A DNA stretch of 5,219 nucleotides from Patescibacteria group bacterium (lineage in GTDB: Bacteria; Patescibacteriota; Minisyncoccia; Phycocordibacterales; UBA12079), in the NCBI GenBank assembly GCA_018894995.1, contig JAHIOZ010000128.1, positions 1 through 5,219 of the forward strand, in the 5' to 3' direction. Made by a program: the position numbers and the translations under genes. Shown here one piece after another: positions 1-5,073 of this stretch. The notes under the pieces are model-generated. The model worked only from the letters and a program-made list of their open reading frames with translations. It did not search any database and was not told the origin of the DNA. Position 1 is the first letter of the stretch. Each line of letters begins with the position of its first letter.

Positions 1-76
1 AATTTTTTACTACACCAAATGAACGGTCGTTCATTTGGTGTAGTAAAAAATTGTGCTGATTTTCGTGGCGATCCAG
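1..76 (+). repeat. Palindromic element A (left end outside window)
   Basis: Bases 1-25 and 28-52 are perfect reverse complements with a 2-base GT apex. This is followed by a spacer and CGTGGCGATCCAG at 64-76. The same right-hand end, GGCRATCCAG, follows the palindromes of elements B (3772-3789) and C (4917-4931), so this is taken as a third member of that family. The window begins exactly on the left arm, so the left end, expected to contain TCGCGAG, is not visible. The apex (AAATGAACGGTCGTTCATTT) is nearly the same as that of element C, while the rest of the stem differs. There is no transposase in the window; any mobility would have to be provided in trans. Confidence 0.8.
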
Positions 77-233
77 TAACATTGTTAATTTTTAATGAGT
101 TCGGTGTTTATAAGTGTGAGTGGTTACAGTATAAACTCTTTACTGAGTTACCAGCATATGCTATTCTTTTTTTAGAAGTGTTACCGCCTAGACGGTGGTA
201 ATTTTGAAAAATCCTTAGACAGGAGGAAAAAAA
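77..233 (+). promoter_or_regulatory. Leader of the 90-aa gene with hairpins and Shine-Dalgarno
   Basis: This stretch lies between element A and the 90-aa gene. A weak promoter candidate is TTAATT (85-90), an 18-bp spacer, then TATAAG (109-114); the -35 match is poor. A moderate imperfect stem lies around 122-152. A clearer hairpin pairs TTACCGCC (181-188) with GGTGGTAA (194-201), with one G-T pair, and is followed by TTTT; it could act as an attenuator or weak terminator. AGGAGG at 221-226 is a perfect ribosome-binding site 7 bases before the ATG at 234. A short TCCT (212-215) could pair with part of it, but only by 4 bp. No known riboswitch class is recognised. Confidence 0.4.
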
Positions 234-506
234 ATGAAAATGCAAATTAGTCGGTCCATGATGAATGTTATCAAAGGAAGCAGAAATACTCTCATAAATT
301 TTTTTGAAAATCCTGATGTTGATTGGGATCAAGTAAATTTATCTGACAGTTTTGTCGGGGAAACTAAACGGATTGTAGTTTGTTCCGGCAGGGTTATTTT
401 GAAAGAGACATCTTACTTGTTAAAAATTTTCGTTTCAGTTGCTAACAAAGACGGAGTTTGGGATGTAATTGATTCGGAGATTGATTTTTGCCACCGTTCT
501 AATTGA
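234..506 (+). CDS. Hypothetical protein, 90 aa
   Basis: The product is a small soluble protein whose family I do not recognise. The start at 234 is well supported: AGGAGG ends 7 bases upstream and the stop is TGA at 504-506. The N-terminal third (to about residue 30) looks helical and basic. Residues 45-85 alternate hydrophobic residues as in beta strands (for example RIVVCSGRVIL and YLLKIFVSV), suggesting a small alpha/beta fold. There are two cysteines (about residues 50 and 87) and no signal peptide or membrane segment. It stands alone on the plus strand, with its own leader upstream and a bidirectional terminator directly after the stop, and is convergent with the Ig-like gene. The strong Shine-Dalgarno and terminator make it likely to be real, but the function is unknown. 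Confidence 0.7.
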   Translation: MKMQISRSMMNVIKGSRNTLINFFENPDVDWDQVNLSDSFVGETKRIVVCSGRVILKETSYLLKIFVSVANKDGVWDVIDSEIDFCHRSN

Positions 507-515
507 TTTTTCAAA

Positions 516-543
516 AAAAGCGCGACTTTTAGGTCGTGCTTTT
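516..543. terminator. Bidirectional intrinsic terminator
   Basis: Bases 516-526 pair with 533-543 (core GCGCGAC/GTCGTGC with one G-T pair, extended by A-T pairs), leaving a 6-base loop. On the minus strand the stem runs into seven Ts, and on the plus strand into four. It sits between the stop codons of the convergent genes at 506 (+) and 544 (-), so it can end both transcripts. The T tract is stronger for the leftward (Ig-like protein/ftsK) transcript. Confidence 0.85.
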
Positions 544-960
544 CTAAATTTCAAATTCGGTTGTCGTCGCAATATTTTCTTTTTGTTTTAGTTCCGTTTG
601 TATTTTTTCCGCCCCTGGCTTATAAATCAACTCCAAAACCTCTTTTTTTGTTTTTTCAAATTTATCCACCACTTCAATTTCAATAACATTGTATCCTTCT
701 GATAATAAAAATTTTTCTTCCAGTTCTCCATTTTCGTCAACAAAAATTTTCCTGCCATTCATTGTTATGTATGTTGCATTTTTTATATTTCCTTGAATTT
801 TTACCAATGATTGATTTATTGTAGCTCCGCTAATAGGGGAGTCAATTTGTATAATAGGCCCACTTAACAAATTTATTGTTTGAAAATAAGCATAACCGAT
901 AATTATTACGGCGACAATTATAATTCCTATTCTTTTTAAAATTTTCCTTGTGTTGGGCAT
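544..960 (-). CDS. Membrane-anchored Ig-like domain protein, 138 aa
   Basis: Residues 1-10 are basic and residues 11-29 form one hydrophobic segment (starting IGIIIVAVIII), read as an N-in membrane anchor with the rest outside. Residues 35-113 have a beta-sandwich pattern: a 'SPISGATIN' turn, 'KIQGNIKNATYITMNGRKI', 'VDENGEL', then 'EGYNVIEIEVVDKFEKTKK'. This resembles the bacterial Ig-like fold of the glucodextranase B type seen in extracellular proteins. The tail (114-138) is charged and probably disordered. No catalytic motif is visible, so a binding or structural role at the cell surface is inferred. AAGG runs directly into the ATG, too close to be a normal Shine-Dalgarno. The gene lies 136 bp downstream of ftsK on the same strand, so co-transcription is possible. 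I recall small Ig-like proteins near ftsK in Parcubacteria, but cannot check this. Confidence 0.85.
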   Translation of the reverse strand: MPNTRKILKRIGIIIVAVIIIGYAYFQTINLLSGPIIQIDSPISGATINQSLVKIQGNIKNATYITMNGRKIFVDENGELEEKFLLSEGYNVIEIEVVDKFEKTKKEVLELIYKPGAEKIQTELKQKENIATTTEFEI

Positions 961-970
961 CCTTGTTTAA

Positions 971-1093
971 AAAATTTTTAATTTTATAAATAATTTTTAA
1001 TGACAAAATTTTTAAACACGATGACGAAAAGCGAAGCTTTTCGTCATTTTTAAAAATTAGGATTTATTTAAAAATTATAAAATTAAAAATTTT
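971..1093. repeat. Nested inverted repeats between ftsK and the Ig-like gene
   Basis: The centre is a perfect 12-bp stem, 1021-1032 with 1036-1047 (ATGACGAAAAGC), closing a 3-base loop. Outside it, 1007-1016 pairs with 1049-1058, and an 18-bp AT-rich arm at 971-988 pairs with 1076-1093, ending 3 bases past the ftsK stop. The whole intergenic region could fold into one long layered hairpin. On the plus strand the central stem is followed by TTTTT, but no plus-strand gene reads into it. On the minus strand there is no T tract directly after it, so it is not a clear terminator for ftsK; transcript processing or partial termination is possible. Confidence 0.65.
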
Positions 1094-1096
1094 ACT

Positions 1097-3379
1097 TTAC
1101 ACTTCTTTCTCCTCCTTATTGCTGTTTTTTTCACTCAAATATTCCCCATTAAATTCCTCCGTCTCCTCATATCCTTGACCGTCAGTTTCTCCATCTGTCT
1201 TTCTTTCTACCAAAATCTCCCTCGCCTTTGAACCATTAGCTGGGCCGATAACTCCTCTTTCTTCCAACATATCCATCAATCTGGCCGCTCGTGAATATCC
1301 CAATTTTAATTTTCTTTGGATGTAAGAAGTGGAAGCTTTGCCTATTTTGATGACTTCTTCTCGCGCCGATTCATACAAGTCGTCATCGTCACCGTCGTCA
1401 AATTTTTCGTTATCCAAAATCCCTTCAAACAAAACATTTTTATCTTGTCCGGCTACACTGATATCAATTTCGTCCGGAATTTCGTCAATGTAAGCGTTTT
1501 TGATGAATTTAACAACATCCTTCACCTCTTTTTCTGAAATATAAGCCGCTTGAATACGACGAGGTTTGGACATATCTCCTGAAAGATAGAGCATATCCCC
1601 GGCACCCAACAATTTTTCAGCGCCACTTTGGTCTAAAATCGTTCTTGAGTCTATTTGTGATGCCACTTGCAAAGCAACTCTCGTCGGAATGTTAGCTTTG
1701 ATAAGCCCCGTAATAACATTTACAGACGGCCGTTGCGTGGAAAGAATTAAATGGATACCGACGGCACGGCTCATTTGAGCCAAACGAACAATCGCTGATT
1801 CCAATTCTCTCGGGTAGGCTTGCATAATGTCAGCCAACTCGTCTATTACTATTACAATGTAGGGCATTATTTCCGGTAGTTCAGCCTCTGTGATATTTTT
1901 TTTATTTTTAGCCACTTCAACTATAGTTTTGTGATATGACTGAATATCTCGAACCGATTCAGTTTCAAGAATTTCATAACGCCTTTCCATTTCCCTGATA
2001 GCCCATTTGAGAGAAAGGATTGCTTTTTTCGCATCGGTGATAACAGGAGTGAGCAGGTGAGGGATTCCTTTATAGAGAGTTAATTCAACTCGTTTAGGGT
2101 CAATCATTATAAAGCGTAAATCTTCAGGAGAATTTCTGAAGAGAAGGGAAGTAATTAGTGTGTGAATTGTGACAGATTTTCCCGACCCTGTGGAACCGGC
2201 AATCAACATATGTGGAGCTTTTGCCAAGTTTGCAAAATGGGCTTTTCCTGTGATGTCTTTTCCAAGACCGACTGCCAATGGGAAGGAAATATTTTGAAAT
2301 AAGTTTGATGCAAAAAGAGTTGCAAGTCCGACTGTCGTTTTGGTGCTGTTTGGAATCTCAATCCCGACGAGAGCTTTGCCGGGGATTGGAGCTTCAATTC
2401 TCAGAGGGTGAGCAGCTAGTGCCAACGAGAGGTCATTTTGCAAACCGACAATTCTTGAAAGCTTGACTCCTTCGGCAGGTTTCAGAGCATAACGAGTTAC
2501 CGACGGACCGATTGAAATTTCATCCATCTCAACATTGATTCCAAAATTTTGCAGAGTTCTTTTTATGATGTTTGCATTTGCTTTGATGTCTCCGACTCCC
2601 GGCTTACCCGCATCTTTTGAGAAGAGGCTCAACGGCAGGGTAGTGACTTTTCCTCCGAACAATTTTCTTTTAGGAGTCGCTTCAATGGTTTTGTTGAAAT
2701 CTTCCTCTTCGTTATTTTTTGTGATTCCAAAAATTCCTCTGAAAGTTTTTTTATTTTTTTCAGTTTCTTCTTGCTCGTGGTTTTTTTCTTCTTTTTTGTC
2801 TTCGGTTTCTTTTTCTTCTATTGTTGTTATCTTTACCTCGGGCATTTCCTCCTCATCTTTCTTGGCAAATAATTTTCTCCAGAAAAAAACTGAATCAAGA
2901 TTTGGGCTGGTGTCAAAAATAATCAAGAGTGAAATTATCACCAGAGCCAACAAAAAAATTAAGCTGACTGAAAAATCAAAAAGTTTTATCAAAGGAGAGG
3001 AAATAAAATTTCCAATAACTCCTCCTTGGTTGGATGAAAGAAGGTCGGTAATTCCCAATCCTGAAACTGCGAAAAGCAATGACCCGATAATTTTGACTGT
3101 CGCGAAATTTGTTTTGATGGCTTGAGTGTAAGATATTCCCAAAATCAAAAACAGAGTGGGGAGAATAAAATAACCGATACCCAATAAGTATGACAGCATC
3201 TCGTAGAGTGAATTTCCAACGAGTCCTCCTTTATGAAAAGATGCGAGAACTAAAAAAGTTGCCAGAACAAAAAAAACTATTGCCAGCACCCAATGAATAG
3301 TTTCTGTTTTTAGATTGTTTTTATTTTGAAATGTTTCAGTTGAATTATCCTTTTTTTCTTTTTTCTTTTTTGTTGTCAT
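1097..3379 (-). CDS. ftsK: DNA translocase FtsK (FtsK/SpoIIIE family), 760 aa
   Basis: This is a septal ATP-driven DNA pump that moves chromosome ends and dimers out of the closing division site. Four hydrophobic segments (about residues 29-47, 63-85, 95-114 and 131-155) anchor the N terminus. A charged Glu/Lys linker follows (about 172-240), much shorter than in E. coli FtsK (about 1,300 aa). The alpha domain covers about 260-340. The RecA-like motor has Walker A GSTGSGKS at 395-402, the family motif IDPKRVEL at 426-433, Walker B IVIVIDELAD at 508-517 and LSTQRPS at 546-552. A C-terminal winged-helix gamma domain (about 668-724, with SYIQRKLKLGYSRAARLMDMLEERGVIG split across it) should read polar DNA signals. 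An acidic run DDGDDDD (661-667) precedes gamma, and the last 35 residues are acidic and low complexity. The ATG at 3379 is the first Met before the membrane region; no good Shine-Dalgarno is seen. All key motifs are intact. Confidence 0.97.
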   Translation of the reverse strand: MTTKKKKEKKDNSTETFQNKNNLKTETIHWVLAIVFFVLATFLVLASFHKGGLVGNSLYEMLSYLLGIGYFILPTLFLILGISYTQAIKTNFATVKIIGSLLFAVSGLGITDLLSSNQGGVIGNFISSPLIKLFDFSVSLIFLLALVIISLLIIFDTSPNLDSVFFWRKLFAKKDEEEMPEVKITTIEEKETEDKKEEKNHEQEETEKNKKTFRGIFGITKNNEEEDFNKTIEATPKRKLFGGKVTTLPLSLFSKDAGKPGVGDIKANANIIKRTLQNFGINVEMDEISIGPSVTRYALKPAEGVKLSRIVGLQNDLSLALAAHPLRIEAPIPGKALVGIEIPNSTKTTVGLATLFASNLFQNISFPLAVGLGKDITGKAHFANLAKAPHMLIAGSTGSGKSVTIHTLITSLLFRNSPEDLRFIMIDPKRVELTLYKGIPHLLTPVITDAKKAILSLKWAIREMERRYEILETESVRDIQSYHKTIVEVAKNKKNITEAELPEIMPYIVIVIDELADIMQAYPRELESAIVRLAQMSRAVGIHLILSTQRPSVNVITGLIKANIPTRVALQVASQIDSRTILDQSGAEKLLGAGDMLYLSGDMSKPRRIQAAYISEKEVKDVVKFIKNAYIDEIPDEIDISVAGQDKNVLFEGILDNEKFDDGDDDDLYESAREEVIKIGKASTSYIQRKLKLGYSRAARLMDMLEERGVIGPANGSKAREILVERKTDGETDGQGYEETEEFNGEYLSEKNSNKEEKEV

Positions 3380-3440
3380 AGGCTCTATAGTAGTTACTTA
3401 TATTTAATTTAATTATATTTTGAATTATAACATAAACTTT
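3380..3440 (-). promoter_or_regulatory. Probable ftsK promoter region
   Basis: This is a very AT-rich stretch upstream of the ftsK start. On the minus strand there are TATAAT boxes at 3424-3429 and 3412-3417, about 33-45 bases before the ATG. No convincing -35 box lies at the right distance from either. The assignment is therefore based on position and the -10 match only. Confidence 0.3.
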
Positions 3441-3458
3441 TATCGGGAGCGAAAAAAA

Positions 3459-3641
3459 TATAATCCGAATAACCTATATAATCCGAATACTACAAATAAT
3501 ATCCGAACCTGCCCGCTCGTTGCCCGCCCGCAACGACTTCGTCTTGCGATGTCGGGCGGGCCTCGCAGTGGCAGGCGGGTGCCCCGAAAATAAAACAATC
3601 CGAATTATTCGGGTCATTCGTTTTTTTGGCATTCGGATATA
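3459..3641. repeat. TCCGAAT motif cluster flanking the GC-rich hairpin
   Basis: TATAATCCGAATA occurs at 3459-3471 and again at 3477-3489, an 18-bp period. A degenerate third copy, ATAATATCCGAA, lies at 3496-3507. Beyond the GC-rich hairpin, AATCCGAAT (3597-3605) lies within a small palindrome CCGAAT-T-ATTCGG. ATTCGGATATA at 3631-3641 is an inverted copy of the left motif. The cluster therefore brackets the GC-rich element with partly inverted copies. It may be part of the inserted repeat or binding sites near the ftsK promoter; the sequence does not decide. Confidence 0.5.
3508..3580. repeat. GC-rich palindromic repeat
   Basis: The segment is markedly GC-rich in an AT-rich surrounding, which suggests an acquired repeat. 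CCTGCC (3508-3513) pairs with GGCAGG (3570-3575). Inside that, CCCGCCCG (3523-3530) pairs with CGGGCGGG (3553-3560), with a small CAACGAC/GTCTTG hairpin at the tip. An alternative hairpin pairs TCGTTGC (3517-3523) with GCAACGA (3530-3536). On the minus strand it reads as the GCCACTGCGAGG...GGGCGGG type of repeat that I associate with Parcubacteria genomes; this is from memory and unchecked. The minus-strand open frame across it is not a real gene. Confidence 0.7.
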
Positions 3642-3688
3642 ACAACCTAACCGCCGTCTCGAACATGGCAGTACGGCAATTTAACCGT

Positions 3689-3789
3689 CGTCTTTGCGAG
3701 ACTTTGAGTGATTTTTTTAAAAAATAAAATTTGCTTTGCAAATTTTATTTTTTAAAAAAATCACTCAAAGTCGTGGCAATCCAGCGTCG
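3689..3789 (+). repeat. Palindromic element B
   Basis: The left end CGTCTTTGCGAGA (3689-3701) leads into a perfect 35-bp stem, 3700-3734 with 3738-3772, with loop TTT. The right end is CGTGGCAATCCAGCGTCG (3772-3789). TTGC (3694-3697) can pair with GCAA (3776-3779) just outside the main stem. The ends match element C apart from one compensating base pair; the palindrome between them is unrelated to those of A and C. The TTGCGAG and GTGGCAATCC ends resemble a widespread class of small bacterial repeats. Upstream, 3642-3688 holds only a weak GCCGT/ACGGC inverted repeat, and 3790-3837 shows nothing. Confidence 0.8.
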
Positions 3790-3837
3790 TTTGTCGTCGC
3801 CTGTTACCCTTCATGACAACCTAGACTAATTTGCTCA

Positions 3838-3863
3838 AAAATTTATTTTTTAAAATAAATTTT
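3838..3863. repeat. AT-only perfect palindrome
   Basis: AAAATTTATTTT (3838-3849) and AAAATAAATTTT (3852-3863) are perfect reverse complements with a TT loop. It lies about 20 bp upstream of the -35 box of the regulator promoter. It could be an upstream AT-rich activating element, a protein site, or simply another of the many palindromes in this window. Confidence 0.5.
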
Positions 3864-3882
3864 AAAAAATAATGTTTTTCCA

Positions 3883-3911
3883 TTGTCTTTTATGTCCTTT
3901 AAGTATATAAT
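3883..3911 (+). promoter_or_regulatory. Sigma-70-type promoter of the regulator gene
   Basis: TTGTCT (3883-3888), a 17-bp spacer and a perfect TATAAT (3906-3911) form a strong promoter, with transcription expected to start near 3917-3919. A TGTCCTTTA motif (3893-3901) sits in the spacer and TGTCCTTA (3911-3918) overlaps the end of the -10 box and the start site. A protein bound to these motifs would block RNA polymerase, so autorepression by the downstream winged-helix protein is a reasonable inference. Confidence 0.7.
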
Positions 3912-4705
3912 GTCCTTAATGCGAAAATGTCTTTTATGTGTCTAAAGGACATTTGTAAACTTATTTATAAAGGACATATGAATAATCTAAAGGACATAAT
4001 AAAAAGGGGAGAAATTGATCGTGTTGGTGACCATTACGCGGTTTTTATGTATAACAAATTAGAGAAGATTACTATGGCTATTTATATGGTCACCAATTTT
4101 TTCCCGGAAGAAGAACCTCTTAAATTTCATATAAGACAAAAATGTATTCGTTTAATGTCCTTTACAATGTCCTTAACAAATAATCCGGCTTCCCTCAGTG
4201 AAAAAGAATTTTTTGAAGTAATGTCCTTGATGTCCGAAATAGATTCGTCCTTGAGAATTGCTTTGATGTCCAATTTAATTTCCGAAATGAATTATTCGGT
4301 TTTGAGCGAAGAGTATAAAAAGTTCTTAGATTTAACGAAGGAAAGGCGACAGGAGGGAGTAGGAAGAAAAATTATTTTTCCGAAAGATTTTTTTGAAGAA
4401 GAAATTGAGCAATACGGCGGAAATATTATAAAGGACACTTTTGATAAAGGACATTCTAAAGGACAAGAAAGAAGAGAAAAAGAATATCCAATATCGGATA
4501 AAGGACAAAATAAAAATATTCAAAAACCGGAAAACAAAAAAGAAAAACGGGTTGAAAAAGAAAGGGTTATAAGCGAAAGAAAGAATTTAATTTTAGAAAT
4601 TATAAAGGACAAAAAAGAAGTAACTATAAAGGACATAATTAAAAAAATAAAAGATTGCAGTGAAAAAACGGTTCAGAGAGAGTTGATAGATTTGGTAAAG
4701 GACAG
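3884..4705. repeat. Dispersed TAAAGGACA / TGTCCTTTA motif array
   Basis: Exact TAAAGGACA starts at 3943, 3968, 3988, 4429, 4445, 4457, 4499, 4603, 4627 and 4696; exact TGTCCTTTA starts at 3893 and 4156. Near copies include TGTCTTTTA (3884, 3928), TGTCCTTA (3911, 4168), TGTCCTTG (4222), TGTCCGAAA (4231), CGTCCTTG (near 4246) and TGTCCAAT (4267). Orientation comes in blocks: TGTCC (3884-3936), GGACA (3943-3997), TGTCC (4155-4274), GGACA (4429-4705). Spacing is irregular and there are no unique spacers, so it is not a CRISPR array. In the coding region the GGACA copies are read both as Lys-Asp (5 copies) and as Lys-Gly (3 copies), so the DNA is conserved rather than the peptide. No exact copy was found elsewhere in the window. 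Confidence 0.9.
3969..3974 (+). promoter_or_regulatory. Probable ribosome-binding site formed by a motif copy
   Basis: AAAGGA, part of the motif copy at 3968-3977, lies 3 bases before the ATG at 3978. The match to the 16S rRNA tail is good, but the spacing is short. It is the only Shine-Dalgarno-like sequence before a plausible start of this gene; the in-frame ATGs at 3927 and 3936 have none. Confidence 0.4.
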
Positions 4706-4757
4706 TGTTGTTAAAAAAGAAGGAGAGAGGAGATGGAGTCGCTATTCAATTAAATAA
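3978..4757 (+). CDS. Winged helix-turn-helix protein, 259 aa, candidate autoregulator
   Basis: No named family is recognised. Residues 13-125 look all-helical (starting at IDRVGDHYAVFMYNKLEKI, through a TNFFPEEEPL turn) and may form a dimerisation or sensor domain. Residues 150-200 are a charged, probably disordered linker. Residues 202-257 look like a winged helix: ILEIIK, then TIKDIIKKI, a likely recognition helix SEKTVQRELIDLV (228-240), and a basic wing ending WSRYSIK. That pattern resembles DNA-binding domains of the DeoR or Fic C-terminal kind. The start at 3978 is preferred because AAAGGA precedes it; starting at 3927 would add 17 residues encoded largely by motif copies, and a nearly leaderless start there cannot be excluded. 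The gene is full of TAAAGGACA motifs, diverges from ftsK and ends in a perfect palindrome. A transcriptional regulator acting on its own motif array is inferred, not shown. Confidence 0.8.
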   Translation: MNNLKDIIKRGEIDRVGDHYAVFMYNKLEKITMAIYMVTNFFPEEEPLKFHIRQKCIRLMSFTMSLTNNPASLSEKEFFEVMSLMSEIDSSLRIALMSNLISEMNYSVLSEEYKKFLDLTKERRQEGVGRKIIFPKDFFEEEIEQYGGNIIKDTFDKGHSKGQERREKEYPISDKGQNKNIQKPENKKEKRVEKERVISERKNLILEIIKDKKEVTIKDIIKKIKDCSEKTVQRELIDLVKDSVVKKEGERRWSRYSIK

Positions 4758-4808
4758 AAATCGTCTGCCCTAGGGCAGACGATTTTTATTTAATTGAATA
4801 GCGACTCC
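4735..4808. terminator. Perfect 74-bp palindrome containing the regulator terminator
   Basis: Bases 4735-4771 and 4772-4808 are exact reverse complements, with no mismatch over 37 bp. The core TCGTCTGCCC (4761-4770) with GGGCAGACGA (4773-4782), followed by TTTTT, is a strong intrinsic terminator, and works in both directions because of the flanking A and T runs. The left arm includes the last seven codons and the stop (TAA, 4755-4757) of the regulator gene, so the gene's 3' end is repeated in reverse just after it. This is far longer and more exact than a terminator needs. Confidence 0.9.
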
Positions 4809-4823
4809 TCATTCGTTAGTAGT

Positions 4824-4931
4824 CCGTCTTCGCGAGAATTTTTTGGGCGAAATTTTAGTGTATAAAATGGACGGTCGTCCATTTTATACACTAAAATTTC
4901 ACCCAAAAAAATGAGGGGCGATCCAGCGTCG
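4824..4931 (+). repeat. Palindromic element C
   Basis: The left end CCGTCTTCGCGAGA (4824-4837) leads to a 35-bp stem, 4839-4873 with 4876-4910, with a GT apex and one mismatch (C4848/A4901). The right end is GGCGATCCAGCGTCG (4917-4931). TCGC (4830-4833) pairs with GCGA (4918-4921), the compensated version of TTGC/GCAA in element B. The apex is shared with element A except for one compensating pair. It starts 16 bp after the 74-bp palindrome. Confidence 0.8.
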
Positions 4932-4981
4932 GTCGTTCTTCTTTGCGTAGCGAAGTGCAACTTCACGAAGTAATTTTCGCG

Positions 4982-5012
4982 ACCCGAAAACACTTTTAAA
5001 AAGTGTACGGGT
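4982..5012. repeat. Intergenic hairpin
   Basis: ACCCG (4982-4986) pairs with CGGGT (5008-5012), and ACACTTT (4990-4996) pairs with AAAGTGT (5000-5006), with a small internal loop between them. There is no T tract on either side, so it is not a clear terminator. Between element C and this hairpin, 4932-4981 holds only short GAAGT/ACTTC inverted repeats. Bases 5013-5073 show nothing else. Confidence 0.5.
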
Positions 5013-5073
5013 AAATAATTCGGCATCGTCAAACATCACCAATCCTGCATCTCCACCACTCCAAAACACCCCA

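Noticed and set aside
19..201. 60-aa open frame on the plus strand
   Set aside because: It starts inside the palindrome of element A, has no ribosome-binding site and ends inside the leader hairpin; it looks like a chance frame.
2535..3125. 196-aa plus-strand open frame opposite ftsK
   Set aside because: It is the antisense shadow of the ftsK linker and N-terminal region; the Ser/Phe-rich content mirrors Glu/Lys codons on the other strand.
3490..3741. 83-aa minus-strand open frame with PACHCEARPTSQDE
   Set aside because: It runs through the GC-rich repeat and half of element B. Peptides like this are typical spurious translations of such repeats.
3884..4705. CRISPR array or DnaA-box cluster as an explanation of the motif array
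   Set aside because: Copies are only 9 bp, irregularly spaced, on both strands and inside a coding sequence. The motif does not resemble the DnaA box TTATCCACA, and no dnaA or AT-rich unwinding module is seen beside it.
3884..4705. DNA uptake sequence as the explanation of the motif
   Set aside because: Uptake sequences are scattered over a genome, whereas the other 4.4 kb here has no exact copy. A genome-wide count would settle it.
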